A stretch of DNA of 64,000 bases from Paenibacillus taichungensis (lineage in GTDB: Bacteria > Bacillota > Bacilli > Paenibacillales > Paenibacillaceae), in the NCBI RefSeq assembly GCF_003287275.1, contig NZ_QEVW01000025.1:62001-126000 (forward strand). Reading direction: 5' to 3'. Below are positions 41,782-50,061 of the stretch, in pieces (position 1 is the first letter of the stretch; every line of letters begins with the position of its first letter). The notes beneath the pieces were generated by a model that worked only from the letters and a program-made list of their open reading frames with translations, was not told the origin of the DNA and did no database searches. Position numbers and translations under genes: made by a program.

Positions 41782-41820
41782 CAAAAAGGCAGTTCAGAAG
41801 AATTTCCTGAACTGCCTTAA
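41782..41820. terminator. Bidirectional terminator between GT4 and MFS genes
   Basis: AAGGCAGTTCAG pairs with CTGAACTGCCTT. The minus side is followed by TTTTTGTTTTG, the plus side by AAATG. Confidence 0.85.
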
Positions 41821-41847
41821 ATGAATATCTTGATTAGCTTATAAGAA

Positions 41848-43344
41848 TTAATGTCCCATCATCATTGCAGGATCAGGTTGATCCCCTGTTTGAAGGGTTT
41901 CTTCCTCCATCCGTTTTGGTTTGCGCAGAATCAGACTGAGCAGGCATCCAAACAAGGCAATACATGCTGCCAGGAAGAAGGTATCGTTGAAACCAGCCAC
42001 TAATCCATTCACCACACCTGTAGCATCAGTAGCTCCAGCTGTATTGCTTGCAATATGGGAGGTCAGGAATCCGGTCAAGCCGGCAACTGCAAAGGACACA
42101 ACCACTTGTTGTGCAGCAGCAGTAAGCGGGGTAACCCGACCTACCAGCTTACGTGGAGCAGCATTCAGTACATGCGTATTGAGTGGCATCATGGAGAAAC
42201 CCATACCTAATCCCATCATGACAAGGCTAAGAATGATTAGGCCAAGACCCGTTTCCGCCGTAATTGTCGACAGAATAAACAGTGCACCCGAGATAATACC
42301 CAGACCCACGAAAGCCAAGGGTCTTGCACCAATTTTATCAAACAAACGTCCACCAAGCGGCATACCTACACCCGAAGCCAGCGCCTGCGGGAGCAAAATG
42401 AGCCCTGTTTCCAATGCAGTGTAGCCTTTGATTTGTTGCAGATAAAGTGGAATCAAAATCATCGCCCCAAACAAAGCGACTTGTGACACCCATGCCAGAA
42501 TAATACCCCGTGTGAAATCAGATGATTTGAACACCCGAAGTTCCAACAGCGGATTTTTGTGACGAAGCTCCACGATAACGAACAAGATCAGCGCCACGCC
42601 TCCGACAATCACACCTGTTAGTGTTGTTGCAGACGTCCAGCTTGTTCCGCCTTCACTTACACCGTATGCGAGCATCGAGAATGCGATTGGTGCCAGAATC
42701 ATACCGAGCAGATCAAGCGCAGGCGTGCGTCCACGATCTGTATCTGGCAGGAATTTGATACATAGAATAAAAGCGGCAATACCGATCGGCAGATTGATCA
42801 GGAAGATCCAGTGCCAGCTAAATGATTCAATAAACCAGCCAGATAATACCGGACCCAGTGCAGGGGCCAACAGCATCGGAATCCCGAGCATACCCATGAT
42901 AGAGCCCCTTCTTTCAGGAGGAGCCAGACGGAATACCATCGCCATACCAATCGGTGCAACCATGCCTCCGCCAAGCCCCTGGATGATACGGTAAATAATC
43001 AATTGTTCAGGAGATTGCGCGATCGAACACAATACTGAACCCAGAGTAAACATCGCGATCGTGAACAGAAATACTCTTTTGGCACCGAATCGGTCGGTCA
43101 ACCATCCCGCTAGCGGTATGACTGCTGACAAGGCCAACGTATATCCTGTAACCGTCCATTGAATCGTCTTCAGATCGGTCTCAAAATATTGAACCAGATT
43201 CGGAATTGCCACGTTAACTACCGTGCTGTCCAAGATGACCATAATCATCCCGACAATAATAGCCAGTAGGGGCAGAATAATCGTTTTAATCGAGAACTCC
43301 GCCGGTTCCTGGGGCACTGCTGTTTGTTGTTTCACTCTCTCCAC
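41848..43344 (-). CDS. DHA2-family (EmrB/QacA-type) multidrug efflux transporter
   Basis: A 498-residue MFS transporter with 14 predicted helices. The DHA2 signatures are MVILDSTVVNVAIPNL (helix 1), GWLTDRFGAKRVFLF (motif A), RIIQGLGGGMVAPIGMAMVFRLAPPERRG (motif B and the following loop) and GPVLSGWFIESFSWHWIFLINLPIGI (motif C region). It is a proton-driven exporter of lipophilic or cationic compounds, substrate unknown. The start is GTG at 43344 with a close AAAGAGA; a second GTG lies three codons on. Three 13-bp-spaced operator-like repeats lie upstream, but no regulator gene is adjacent. Confidence 0.9.
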   Translation of the reverse strand: MERVKQQTAVPQEPAEFSIKTIILPLLAIIVGMIMVILDSTVVNVAIPNLVQYFETDLKTIQWTVTGYTLALSAVIPLAGWLTDRFGAKRVFLFTIAMFTLGSVLCSIAQSPEQLIIYRIIQGLGGGMVAPIGMAMVFRLAPPERRGSIMGMLGIPMLLAPALGPVLSGWFIESFSWHWIFLINLPIGIAAFILCIKFLPDTDRGRTPALDLLGMILAPIAFSMLAYGVSEGGTSWTSATTLTGVIVGGVALILFVIVELRHKNPLLELRVFKSSDFTRGIILAWVSQVALFGAMILIPLYLQQIKGYTALETGLILLPQALASGVGMPLGGRLFDKIGARPLAFVGLGIISGALFILSTITAETGLGLIILSLVMMGLGMGFSMMPLNTHVLNAAPRKLVGRVTPLTAAAQQVVVSFAVAGLTGFLTSHIASNTAGATDATGVVNGLVAGFNDTFFLAACIALFGCLLSLILRKPKRMEEETLQTGDQPDPAMMMGH

Positions 43345-43407
43345 TCTCTTTTCCGGCCTGGAGGCAATATCTTTGTATGTGTCTCCCCATCGGCCTTATA
43401 TTCACGA

Positions 43408-43443
43408 CGTTTCAAACTTTCGTTTTAAACCGTCGTTTTAAAC
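43408..43443 (-). promoter_or_regulatory. Three repeats at 13-bp steps upstream of the efflux gene
   Basis: CGTTTCAAAC (43408-43417), CGTTTTAAAC (43421-43430) and CGTTTTAAAC (43434-43443) follow each other at exact 13-bp intervals, 64-100 bp upstream of the efflux start. Each GTTTTAAAC is a near-palindrome. This looks like the binding region of a TetR- or MarR-type repressor. Confidence 0.5.
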
Positions 43444-43597
43444 TCTTGTTTAAGCATAGGTTAATTCTAATGAAAATACCTTTGCTGTCAAGCTATTTTT
43501 TATTGGATAACGAATCACGTATGTATGCCAAAAAATGGACCAGGTCTTCTCCTGCTCCACCCCATTGGTTAATCGATGTCCATTATGGTGATATTTT

Positions 43598-43945
43598 CTA
43601 ATCTGCCAATTTGATCATCTGATGCTCCGAAAGTATACCCAAGGTCTGGCCTTGGTCACTCCTGCAGTATATGCGAATAACCAGATGCCTTGGTGTAGAA
43701 TTGTTGCTAATGATGCGCAGTTCGCACGGTTCGGATGAGACTGTGAGATTATGAATAATGTGATTTCCTGTGTCCGCCCCAATCCGACAAAGATAGCGAT
43801 ACAGCTCCCCACGGGTGTGACTGATTTCTCCGACAAATATATCCACATCGTCATTTCCTACAAATGCCAATTCAATGTCCATATATCTCACCGGAACAAC
43901 GGTTTGCAGCAGTTTTTCGTGAATCTCCAATACATATGCGGCCAC
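43598..43945 (-). CDS. Hypothetical protein (115 aa)
   Basis: I do not recognise this protein. It has about 115 residues and starts at GTG 43945, where CAGGAGGGATATACC gives a strong ribosome site. The frame is open to 44023 but the upstream part lacks such a site. It looks beta-rich, with MDIELAFVGNDDVDIFVGEISHTRGELYRYLCRIG and LVIRIYCRSDQGQTLGIL, and two cysteines. There is no signal peptide. It is divergent from the GT4 gene at 44133 and may share its promoter region. Confidence 0.6.
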   Translation of the reverse strand: MAAYVLEIHEKLLQTVVPVRYMDIELAFVGNDDVDIFVGEISHTRGELYRYLCRIGADTGNHIIHNLTVSSEPCELRIISNNSTPRHLVIRIYCRSDQGQTLGILSEHQMIKLAD

Positions 43946-44132
43946 GGTATATCCCTCCTGTAGGGCAGAGTTGAACCTTTCTCTAGATATGGTATGCCTG
44001 CTCTCGTCCATTGCTATTTGCAATCACCCATTTTAATTAATTCCACGGAAATGCCCACCCTTTCGTCTGCTTTTTTTCATAGACTAACAGGATAGAAGAT
44101 CGGCCTGTGCAGGCCGTGACAAGGAGGTACCT

Positions 44133-45371
44133 ATGAGAGTTCTGCTCGTGACCTATTGGGAGCTTACACAGATGGGTGGAATATGGACATATGTGAAACA
44201 GCTGGCTGACAGGCTAATGGCTCTTGGCGTAGAGGTGGATATTATGGGCACCAACGGAGCCAAAAATGAAGTGTACATTCGCAATCTCAATCGTTCCTTC
44301 TCCAAAGATAAGGTATGGCCCATGCTTCAAGCCAAACTTAATCCGACTGATTTGCCTCAATTCACAGCCGATTCTCTCGTGGCTTATTATGAATTGAACA
44401 GGTATGCCTTTGAAATGGGAGCCGCGTATCTCGGCGTTGATCATTACGATGTCATCCATGCGCAGGACCCGGTAGCAGCAGTCGCAATGAGACGTATATT
44501 AAACCGCAACACACCAATGGTAACGAGTTATCACGGGGCGCTTGCGCGAGAAGCTTTTTACGATGCTCAAAACTCTAACGCGAAGCTAACACTTCCCGAA
44601 TATTTGCAATCCAAACGTGGACGTTACTTCCTGTCACTGGAAGAGCGAAGCGCTGAACAATCCCAGCTTATTCTGGTCTCCAGCCATTGGATTAAGAGCA
44701 CACTTACGGACCTCCATGTTCCCGAGTCCAAATTTCGAATTATTCCTTATGCTGTGGATATTCCAGCCTACCGTGCCCAAGCAGCAGTCAAGTTCCGTCA
44801 GAGGAAGACAGCGGGCAAAAAAGTGATCGCCTTTACGGGCAGACTGGAGCACATCAAAGGGGTTCATATTCTGGTAAAAGCACTCTCCAGCCTTAAGAAG
44901 AATCGCTCGGATTGGGTCTGCTGGATTGCTGGGGAAGGCAATCTGATGGAGGATTTACGCTCCCTAGCCAATGACCTTGGAGTAGGTGCTGACATCGTTT
45001 TTTGGGGGAAACTCGACAACATCCCTTCATTCCTACGCCATGCTGACATTTATGTACAGCCCAGCTTGCAGGATACGCAGCCTTTCTCGGTTACAGAGGC
45101 TCAGCTCGCCGGATTGCCTGTCATTGTAAGCGGTACGGCAGGTATGCCTGAGATGGTGCAGCCTGAACATACCGGTTGGGTCGTGCCGCCACAGGATGTC
45201 GAAGCCCTTAGCGCACTGTTAAATGCCCTTCTGCAGGATGATGCTACCCGTGCAAAGGTAGGAGCAGCAGCCAAAGCCTGGGTTGAACAACATCGATCAC
45301 TGGAAGAGATGGGATTGCGCACGCTGCATGTTTACCAGGAAGCCATTCAGTTGGGAGGTCAGAGAATATGA
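44133..45371 (+). CDS. Family 4 glycosyltransferase
   Basis: A 412-residue GT4 enzyme. N-terminal half: MRVLLVTYWELTQMGGIWTYVKQLADRL (acceptor-side Gly loop) and YDVIHAQDPVAAVAMRRIL. C-terminal half: VIAFTGRLEHIKGVHILVKAL, GVGADIVFWGKL and FSVTEAQLAGLPVIVSGTAGMPEMV, the nucleotide-sugar motif. The start follows CAAGGAGGTACCT. Its stop overlaps the ATG of a 57-codon gene by 4 nt. Together they form a two-gene unit pointing toward the spore-glycan cluster, to which it may be functionally related. Confidence 0.85.
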   Translation: MRVLLVTYWELTQMGGIWTYVKQLADRLMALGVEVDIMGTNGAKNEVYIRNLNRSFSKDKVWPMLQAKLNPTDLPQFTADSLVAYYELNRYAFEMGAAYLGVDHYDVIHAQDPVAAVAMRRILNRNTPMVTSYHGALAREAFYDAQNSNAKLTLPEYLQSKRGRYFLSLEERSAEQSQLILVSSHWIKSTLTDLHVPESKFRIIPYAVDIPAYRAQAAVKFRQRKTAGKKVIAFTGRLEHIKGVHILVKALSSLKKNRSDWVCWIAGEGNLMEDLRSLANDLGVGADIVFWGKLDNIPSFLRHADIYVQPSLQDTQPFSVTEAQLAGLPVIVSGTAGMPEMVQPEHTGWVVPPQDVEALSALLNALLQDDATRAKVGAAAKAWVEQHRSLEEMGLRTLHVYQEAIQLGGQRI

Positions 45372-45541
45372 CATTGCTCGTCCCCAGTGATTTGTATAAT
45401 CGTTGGTTCTCCACCCCTGTGTCCACGACGCATATCGAGGTGGATTACGCTGTAATGAACGAATTAATGAGAAAGCTGCCCAAAGGGTACGTATTCCCTG
45501 ATCCGGCAAGCATGCTCATTCTCACATCTGAGAATAATTAG
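45368..45541 (+). CDS. Small protein (57 aa) translationally coupled to the GT4 gene
   Basis: The ATG at 45368 overlaps the GT4 stop (ATGA), and the frame runs 57 codons to TAG. The upstream AGTTGGGAGGTCAGAGAAT supplies GGGAGG. The product reads MTLLVPSDLYNRW, then THIEVDYAVMNELMRKLPKGY and VFPDPASMLILTSENN. I do not recognise it. It has no signal or membrane segment and looks helical in the middle. Coupling suggests a partner or small regulator of the glycosyltransferase. A terminator follows directly. Confidence 0.6.
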   Translation: MTLLVPSDLYNRWFSTPVSTTHIEVDYAVMNELMRKLPKGYVFPDPASMLILTSENN

Positions 45542-45571
45542 AGTCAAGTAACTCTACAAACAGGAACAAAT

Positions 45572-45628
45572 AAGAGGATATTCGTTCATGCCGCAAGCAC
45601 TTTACGGCAACCGAATATCCTCTTTTTC
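45572..45628 (+). terminator. Terminator after the GT4/small-protein pair
   Basis: AAGAGGATATTCG pairs with CGAATATCCTCTT, with an inner GCCG/CGGC stem, followed by TTTCTTG. It lies between this unit and the convergent GT2 gene. Confidence 0.8.
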
Positions 45629-45681
45629 TTGTTTGTGGTTCACTATCTAACATTCTTGGTTTCTTCCATGACTTATCACAA

Positions 45682-46398
45682 CTACTTCCAGTAACCGCCA
45701 ACCTGCAACAGATTGAGTAATACAGGTCGATGCTTCGCTTGAACAAGTTCCATTTCGGCTTTCAATGCCTCAAAGTGTTTCTTGGTTCCCATTGATTCAT
45801 GAACCCGATAACACATCAGTGGTTCACTGTAATAGAACAGCTCATAAAGCGGAAACAGCCTCAGCCACATCTCATAGTCATGCGTATAGCGAAATTCGGT
45901 GTCAAACACGCCGAACTTTCGAAATGCATCCATCTCAAGCATCACTGTACAACCGTTGATTGGGCAACCTTCGGTCAGCACCTGAAGCATCTCTAGACGA
46001 CTGCCTACTTCTGGTCTCACTGTGTCCATCCATTCGCTGTTCGCATCTACATAATGATAGGCCCCGTGACAGAACGAAGCCTTGACCTCTAGCATGAACT
46101 TCAGTTGTTTCTCTACCCGGTCCAGCAACATCACATCATCGGAGCTGAGCCAGACAAAGTAATCACCTGTCGCCTGTTTGATTCCCTCGTTTAACGCGGT
46201 TGCTGTTCCACCATTCTCTTTTCGTATATAGCGAATGCGATTCATGAATGGTTGAAGCCGCTCCACATGCTTCGTAGAGCCGTCATCCACCACAATGACC
46301 TCAATATGCGGATACGTCTGGTGAATGGCACTGTGAACAGCCTGCTCGATATACGCACAATTATAAAAAGGAATGACAATTGATACCTTCGGCTCCAT
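45682..46398 (-). CDS. Family 2 glycosyltransferase
   Basis: About 238 residues of GT-A fold. PKVSIVIPFYNCAYIEQAVHSA, VIVVDDGSTKHVERL (nucleotide Asp), NGGTATALNEGIKQATGDYFVWLSSDDVML (DxD-like metal motif SSDD) and the acceptor region GCTVMLEMDAFRKFGVFD, RYTHDYEMWLRL are clear. I start at 46398 because AAAGGGGAGTACCGA precedes it; the open frame extends to 46494 without such a site. It is a paralogue of the next gene (46615-47331). The two likely add successive sugars in the spore-glycan cluster; this one ends the run. Confidence 0.85.
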   Translation of the reverse strand: MEPKVSIVIPFYNCAYIEQAVHSAIHQTYPHIEVIVVDDGSTKHVERLQPFMNRIRYIRKENGGTATALNEGIKQATGDYFVWLSSDDVMLLDRVEKQLKFMLEVKASFCHGAYHYVDANSEWMDTVRPEVGSRLEMLQVLTEGCPINGCTVMLEMDAFRKFGVFDTEFRYTHDYEMWLRLFPLYELFYYSEPLMCYRVHESMGTKKHFEALKAEMELVQAKHRPVLLNLLQVGGYWK

Positions 46399-46614
46399 TC
46401 GGTACTCCCCTTTCTCCGCGTGAATATTACCATTCTCCCTATTATATGAGGATAGATCCGTTAGGTATCGGGCATCTGTTGCATAACGACTCATAATTTA
46501 CGCATATGAGCATTTTGCATTAATCCAATGAGTGGCTTATAGATCGAATTACATATAAATAAAGAGGGCGTTATTCAGCCAACATACGGCCTCCATAACC
46601 CCCACCAAAGTTGT

Positions 46615-47331
46615 TCATCCCCCCATGGCAGTAATCCGCTGCAACAAAGGCTCCCGATATCTGGACCATACCATGGCGGCCTCCCGACCGATGGCATCTG
46701 CATGGCGTAACGTCCCCATCCCCCCGTGCCGTCGATATGCAGTAAGCGACTCGTTCAGATATGGAAAACGATGTCCGTTCAGTAAAATACGCATCCATAG
46801 ATCCAAATCATGCGTATAAGGCAACAATTCATTAAACAGGCCCACCCCACTAAAGAGATCCTTGCGGATCATCACGGTACAGCCGTTCACCGGATTGCCG
46901 TTTACGAAGAGGCGCAGCCAATCCGGTTCTGCCATCGGTTCTGCTCCCCCGTTTAACTTGGTCACCGCAGAGTGCTCATTAATGTAATTAAAGTTGGTAT
47001 GTGAGATGAGCACATTCTCCCGTTGCATAAATTCAACCTGATGACGAATCTTATCCCGATATAAGAGGTCATCCGAACTCAGCCAGGCGACATAGTCCCC
47101 GGAGGCATGACGGATGCCGTGATTCAGAGCTGAAGCTGTACCGCCATTGCTTTTGCCAAGAACATAAATGTAGGGGAGATACGGCTGGAGCAATTCCGTA
47201 TGCCGGGTAGAGCCATCGTTGACGATAATGATCTCAACATCGGTATATGTCTGATTCAGTGCACTTTGGATTGCTTGAGGTACATAGGGACAATTGTAAA
47301 ACGGAATAACAATGGACACTCTCGGATTCAA
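46615..47331 (-). CDS. Family 2 glycosyltransferase (paralogue)
   Basis: A 238-residue GT-A enzyme with the same layout as the following gene: RVSIVIPFYNCPYVPQAIQSAL, IIIVNDGSTRHTELL, NGGTASALNHGIRHASGDYVAWLSSDDLLY and LPYTHDLDLWMRIL. The start codon is TTG at 47331, which overlaps the upstream stop as TTGA and is preceded by GGGGAGGTCGACTAC. The two GT2 genes probably arose by duplication and act on related acceptors. The donor may be the UDP-linked 6-deoxy amino sugar made by the genes further upstream in the operon. Confidence 0.85.
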   Translation of the reverse strand: MNPRVSIVIPFYNCPYVPQAIQSALNQTYTDVEIIIVNDGSTRHTELLQPYLPYIYVLGKSNGGTASALNHGIRHASGDYVAWLSSDDLLYRDKIRHQVEFMQRENVLISHTNFNYINEHSAVTKLNGGAEPMAEPDWLRLFVNGNPVNGCTVMIRKDLFSGVGLFNELLPYTHDLDLWMRILLNGHRFPYLNESLTAYRRHGGMGTLRHADAIGREAAMVWSRYREPLLQRITAMGG

Positions 47332-48269
47332 GTAGTCGACCTCCCCTGCTGGGTACGAACATCTCTCAGAATGTCCTGCAGAGATTGGGTAAATGGAACC
47401 AGCGGCTGCCAGCCCAACTTGCGCAGCGCCGATAACTCCTCCTGATCTCCAGCCCCATCTGGACCGGATGAAGCTCCATCCCAGCGTACAGGCACCTCTG
47501 CTTTGGTCATGGTTAGCAGCGTATCCACTATTTCACCCAGGCTTCGCTCTTTGCCCGATACGACGGGGTAGACGGTGCCTGACACGCCCTGAACAAGCAA
47601 GGTTGCGTAGGCCCGAACCGCATCCCGTACATCCAGAAAATCACGGGTATTATCCCGCCCGGATAGACGAAAGGCCTCTGTCTTACCTTCCTGTTCACAG
47701 GCAACAATATGACGTGCCAGCAGCGAGCATATGCCCGTTGAAGGACCTGCCCCGATCAGATTCCCCGGCTCTGCCAACATAATCTGCTGTCCAAAGAGGG
47801 ACATCCACGACAGCGACACCATCTCCTCCAGTGCTTTGCTGAGACTGTACGGGTGGGGAGGCTGAGGATGCCGACCGGGTTCAGGTGTGTATTTTAACCG
47901 GGAACCTACAATAACGGTCCGTGCCGCTGGGCAGCTCCGGAGAGCATCTAGCAGATACAGTACAGCCATCACATTGGTCTCCAGCACCAGTAGTGGATCG
48001 GACCACGAATCGGGTACGGAATTTTTGCCTGCAAGATGCAGCACATAATCCGGTTTCACCTCTTCAATCAGATGGCGGACTTGTTGCTTGTCGTTAAGAT
48101 CGCAGACGTGTACAGCCACGTCATCGCCAAACGAATGTGCACCTGCCCGCCTGACCACTGCAGCAACCGCAGCTTCAGCTGCGCGGAAATAAGCGACCGC
48201 ATGCCGTCCGGTAAAGCCGGAGGCACCCGTGATCAGTATCTTTTTACCTGTCAGCTCTGCTCCATCCAT
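47328..48269 (-). CDS. NAD-dependent epimerase/dehydratase (extended SDR)
   Basis: A 313-residue extended short-chain dehydrogenase. The cofactor loop is ILITGASGFTGRHAV (GxxGxxG type), VCDLNDKQQVRHLIEEVKPDYVLHLAGKNSVPDSW follows, and HPYSLSKALEEM holds the YxxxK catalytic pair. It resembles GDP-mannose 4,6-dehydratase-like and related SDRs that modify nucleotide sugars, but the exact substrate is not decidable. The ATG lies 19 nt before the end of the preceding gene, with GGAGCTGGCATT as ribosome site. A possible role is making a second activated sugar. Confidence 0.75.
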   Translation of the reverse strand: MDGAELTGKKILITGASGFTGRHAVAYFRAAEAAVAAVVRRAGAHSFGDDVAVHVCDLNDKQQVRHLIEEVKPDYVLHLAGKNSVPDSWSDPLLVLETNVMAVLYLLDALRSCPAARTVIVGSRLKYTPEPGRHPQPPHPYSLSKALEEMVSLSWMSLFGQQIMLAEPGNLIGAGPSTGICSLLARHIVACEQEGKTEAFRLSGRDNTRDFLDVRDAVRAYATLLVQGVSGTVYPVVSGKERSLGEIVDTLLTMTKAEVPVRWDGASSGPDGAGDQEELSALRKLGWQPLVPFTQSLQDILRDVRTQQGRSTT

Positions 48270-49078
48270 AATGCCAGCTCCTTCAGCATTGTAGAATAAT
48301 CCGGAAGGTCTGTCTTCACGTCCTCACGTGTGGACACCAGCGTACGGTCCTGCACTATGCTATCATCAGGGACAACAACAACATCCTGCTTATCCCATGT
48401 CTTTTGGAACAGGATGAGCAGATCATGTTTGCTGACAGGTACCGGATGAGCCAGATGGATTAGACCACTGACCGGCGATGCCAGATAATGATCTACCCAC
48501 TTGGCTAGTTCAAGGGTGGTTACCCCATTCCAGAAGACACGTGTATATCCGCCAACTTCCCCTGTAGTGGACATGAACCAATGCATCAGACCGATGCCAC
48601 CCTTCCGAATTTCAGGTCCAATAATGGACGTGCGAATCGTCAGATGTCCAGCATCCTGGACTTCACCCAGTGCTTTCGTGATCGCATAGGCAGATGTTCC
48701 ATCAGTAACATCGTCCTCCCGATATGCCCCCCGATCCCCACTAAACACACAGTCCGTACTGATATGAATCAGACGTGCACCAATCGTGTCGGCAACCCGC
48801 CGCAAACGATGCGGCAGGAATCCATTAATGTGATAAGCAGTAATTTTGTCTTCATCTGCAAAACTGTTCAAAACACCTACAGCGTTAACGATGACATCCG
48901 GGTGCACCGCCTCTACCAGACGGTCAACCATAAAGCTGTCATTTACATCCAGCAACAGACCGTTGGGGTCCGTTACATCCCGGGTGGTATAGAAGACGCT
49001 GTGGATGCCTTGACGGCGGAAATAATCGACCAGAATATGACCGGCCATTCCGTTCCCCCCAAGTATCAGCAGCTTCAT
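48251..49078 (-). CDS. RmlD-like nucleotide-sugar reductase
   Basis: A 275-residue SDR of the RmlD/RfbD type: LLILGGNGMAGHIL cofactor loop, DVIVNAVGVLNSFADEDKITAYHING, LIHISTDCVFSGDRGAYREDD and TSAYAITKALGE (YxxxK). With the dehydratase and 2-epimerase beside it, it should reduce a 4-keto UDP-sugar. Its length fits WbvR, the reductase for UDP-L-RhaNAc in the UDP-L-QuiNAc pathway, better than the two-domain CapF/WbjC reductase (about 370 residues) of the UDP-L-FucNAc pathway. The ATG overlaps the dehydratase stop by 4 nt. Confidence 0.75.
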   Translation of the reverse strand: MKLLILGGNGMAGHILVDYFRRQGIHSVFYTTRDVTDPNGLLLDVNDSFMVDRLVEAVHPDVIVNAVGVLNSFADEDKITAYHINGFLPHRLRRVADTIGARLIHISTDCVFSGDRGAYREDDVTDGTSAYAITKALGEVQDAGHLTIRTSIIGPEIRKGGIGLMHWFMSTTGEVGGYTRVFWNGVTTLELAKWVDHYLASPVSGLIHLAHPVPVSKHDLLILFQKTWDKQDVVVVPDDSIVQDRTLVSTREDVKTDLPDYSTMLKELALWMEQS

Positions 49079-50061
49079 GACAGAAACCCTCCGCGTTGCA
49101 GAATGTCTCGAATCTCCTGTTTGGTCATTAGCTGATGCTCCGAACTAAAACTGCTGAAAGAAACAGGGGGGCAATTGGTATAATGCTCCTTCAACCCCGG
49201 TATGCCGAGTGTAGGCAAGATCACCAGATATTGCTCATCGTATACCACTGTGGTCATGCTCTCGAATTCACTCATCAGAATCTCGTGTATCTTCTCGCCA
49301 GGCCGAGTACCGCGCTCCACAATGGACACATTCTCCACACCTGAATCCTCAATCAGTACCTCTGCCAGATCCACAATTTTGCACGTCGGCATGGTCATAA
49401 CAAAAATCTCGCCACCCACGCTTTCCACCGATGCTTTGAACAGCAAGGTGATGGCATCTTTCAAGGTCAGAAAGAACCGCGTCATTTTCATGTCGGTAAT
49501 GGAAACTTGGCCTTTCTGACGAATTTGATTTTTGAACAAATGCACAACACTGCCATTCGTTCCAAGTACATTGCCACCACGTACAGTGACAAATCGCGTA
49601 TTGCTGTGAAGCAGATTAGCGTATACGATCAATTTCTCACCGATCGCCTTAGTCATGCCGTAGAAATTGGATGGATTGGCGGCCTTATCGGTCGAGATAT
49701 AAATGACTTTTTCCACATTATTTTCAATTGCAGCCTCAATGACATTTTGTGTGCCGATCACATTCGTTTTGAGTGCTTCGTAAGGTTGGTCTTCACACAC
49801 CGGTACATGTTTGAGCGCTGCGAGATGAAATACATAGTCCACATGCTGACAGGCAACGGTTAAGGCGTCCTTGTCTCGAATATCACCAATACGAAAATGA
49901 AGACGCGGGTCTTCGAATTCACGACTCATCGCCACTTGGCTGGATTCATTCCGGGAGTAAACGATAATCTCCTTGGGCTGCTGGGGCAGAAGTTGAGCCA
50001 CAAGTTCATAACCCCATGATCCCGTACCGCCAGTCACGAGTATACGCTTATTTTCAAACAT
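49075..50061 (-). CDS. UDP-GlcNAc 4,6-dehydratase/5-epimerase-like protein (CapE/WbjB/FnlA type)
   Basis: About 328 residues of the polysaccharide biosynthesis dehydratase family. The features are ILVTGGTGSWGYELV, YVFHLAALKHVPVCEDQPYEALKTNVIGTQNV, VIYISTDKAANPSNFYGMTKAIGEK and TRFVTVRGGNVLGTNGSVVHLF. CapE/WbjB/FnlA enzymes remove water from UDP-GlcNAc and epimerise at C5 (and C3), the first step to 6-deoxy-L-amino sugars. The start at 50061 follows GGAGGGAAAATGC and overlaps the 2-epimerase gene by 8 nt; an open frame extends to 50106 without a ribosome site. Confidence 0.85.
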   Translation of the reverse strand: MFENKRILVTGGTGSWGYELVAQLLPQQPKEIIVYSRNESSQVAMSREFEDPRLHFRIGDIRDKDALTVACQHVDYVFHLAALKHVPVCEDQPYEALKTNVIGTQNVIEAAIENNVEKVIYISTDKAANPSNFYGMTKAIGEKLIVYANLLHSNTRFVTVRGGNVLGTNGSVVHLFKNQIRQKGQVSITDMKMTRFFLTLKDAITLLFKASVESVGGEIFVMTMPTCKIVDLAEVLIEDSGVENVSIVERGTRPGEKIHEILMSEFESMTTVVYDEQYLVILPTLGIPGLKEHYTNCPPVSFSSFSSEHQLMTKQEIRDILQRGGFLS

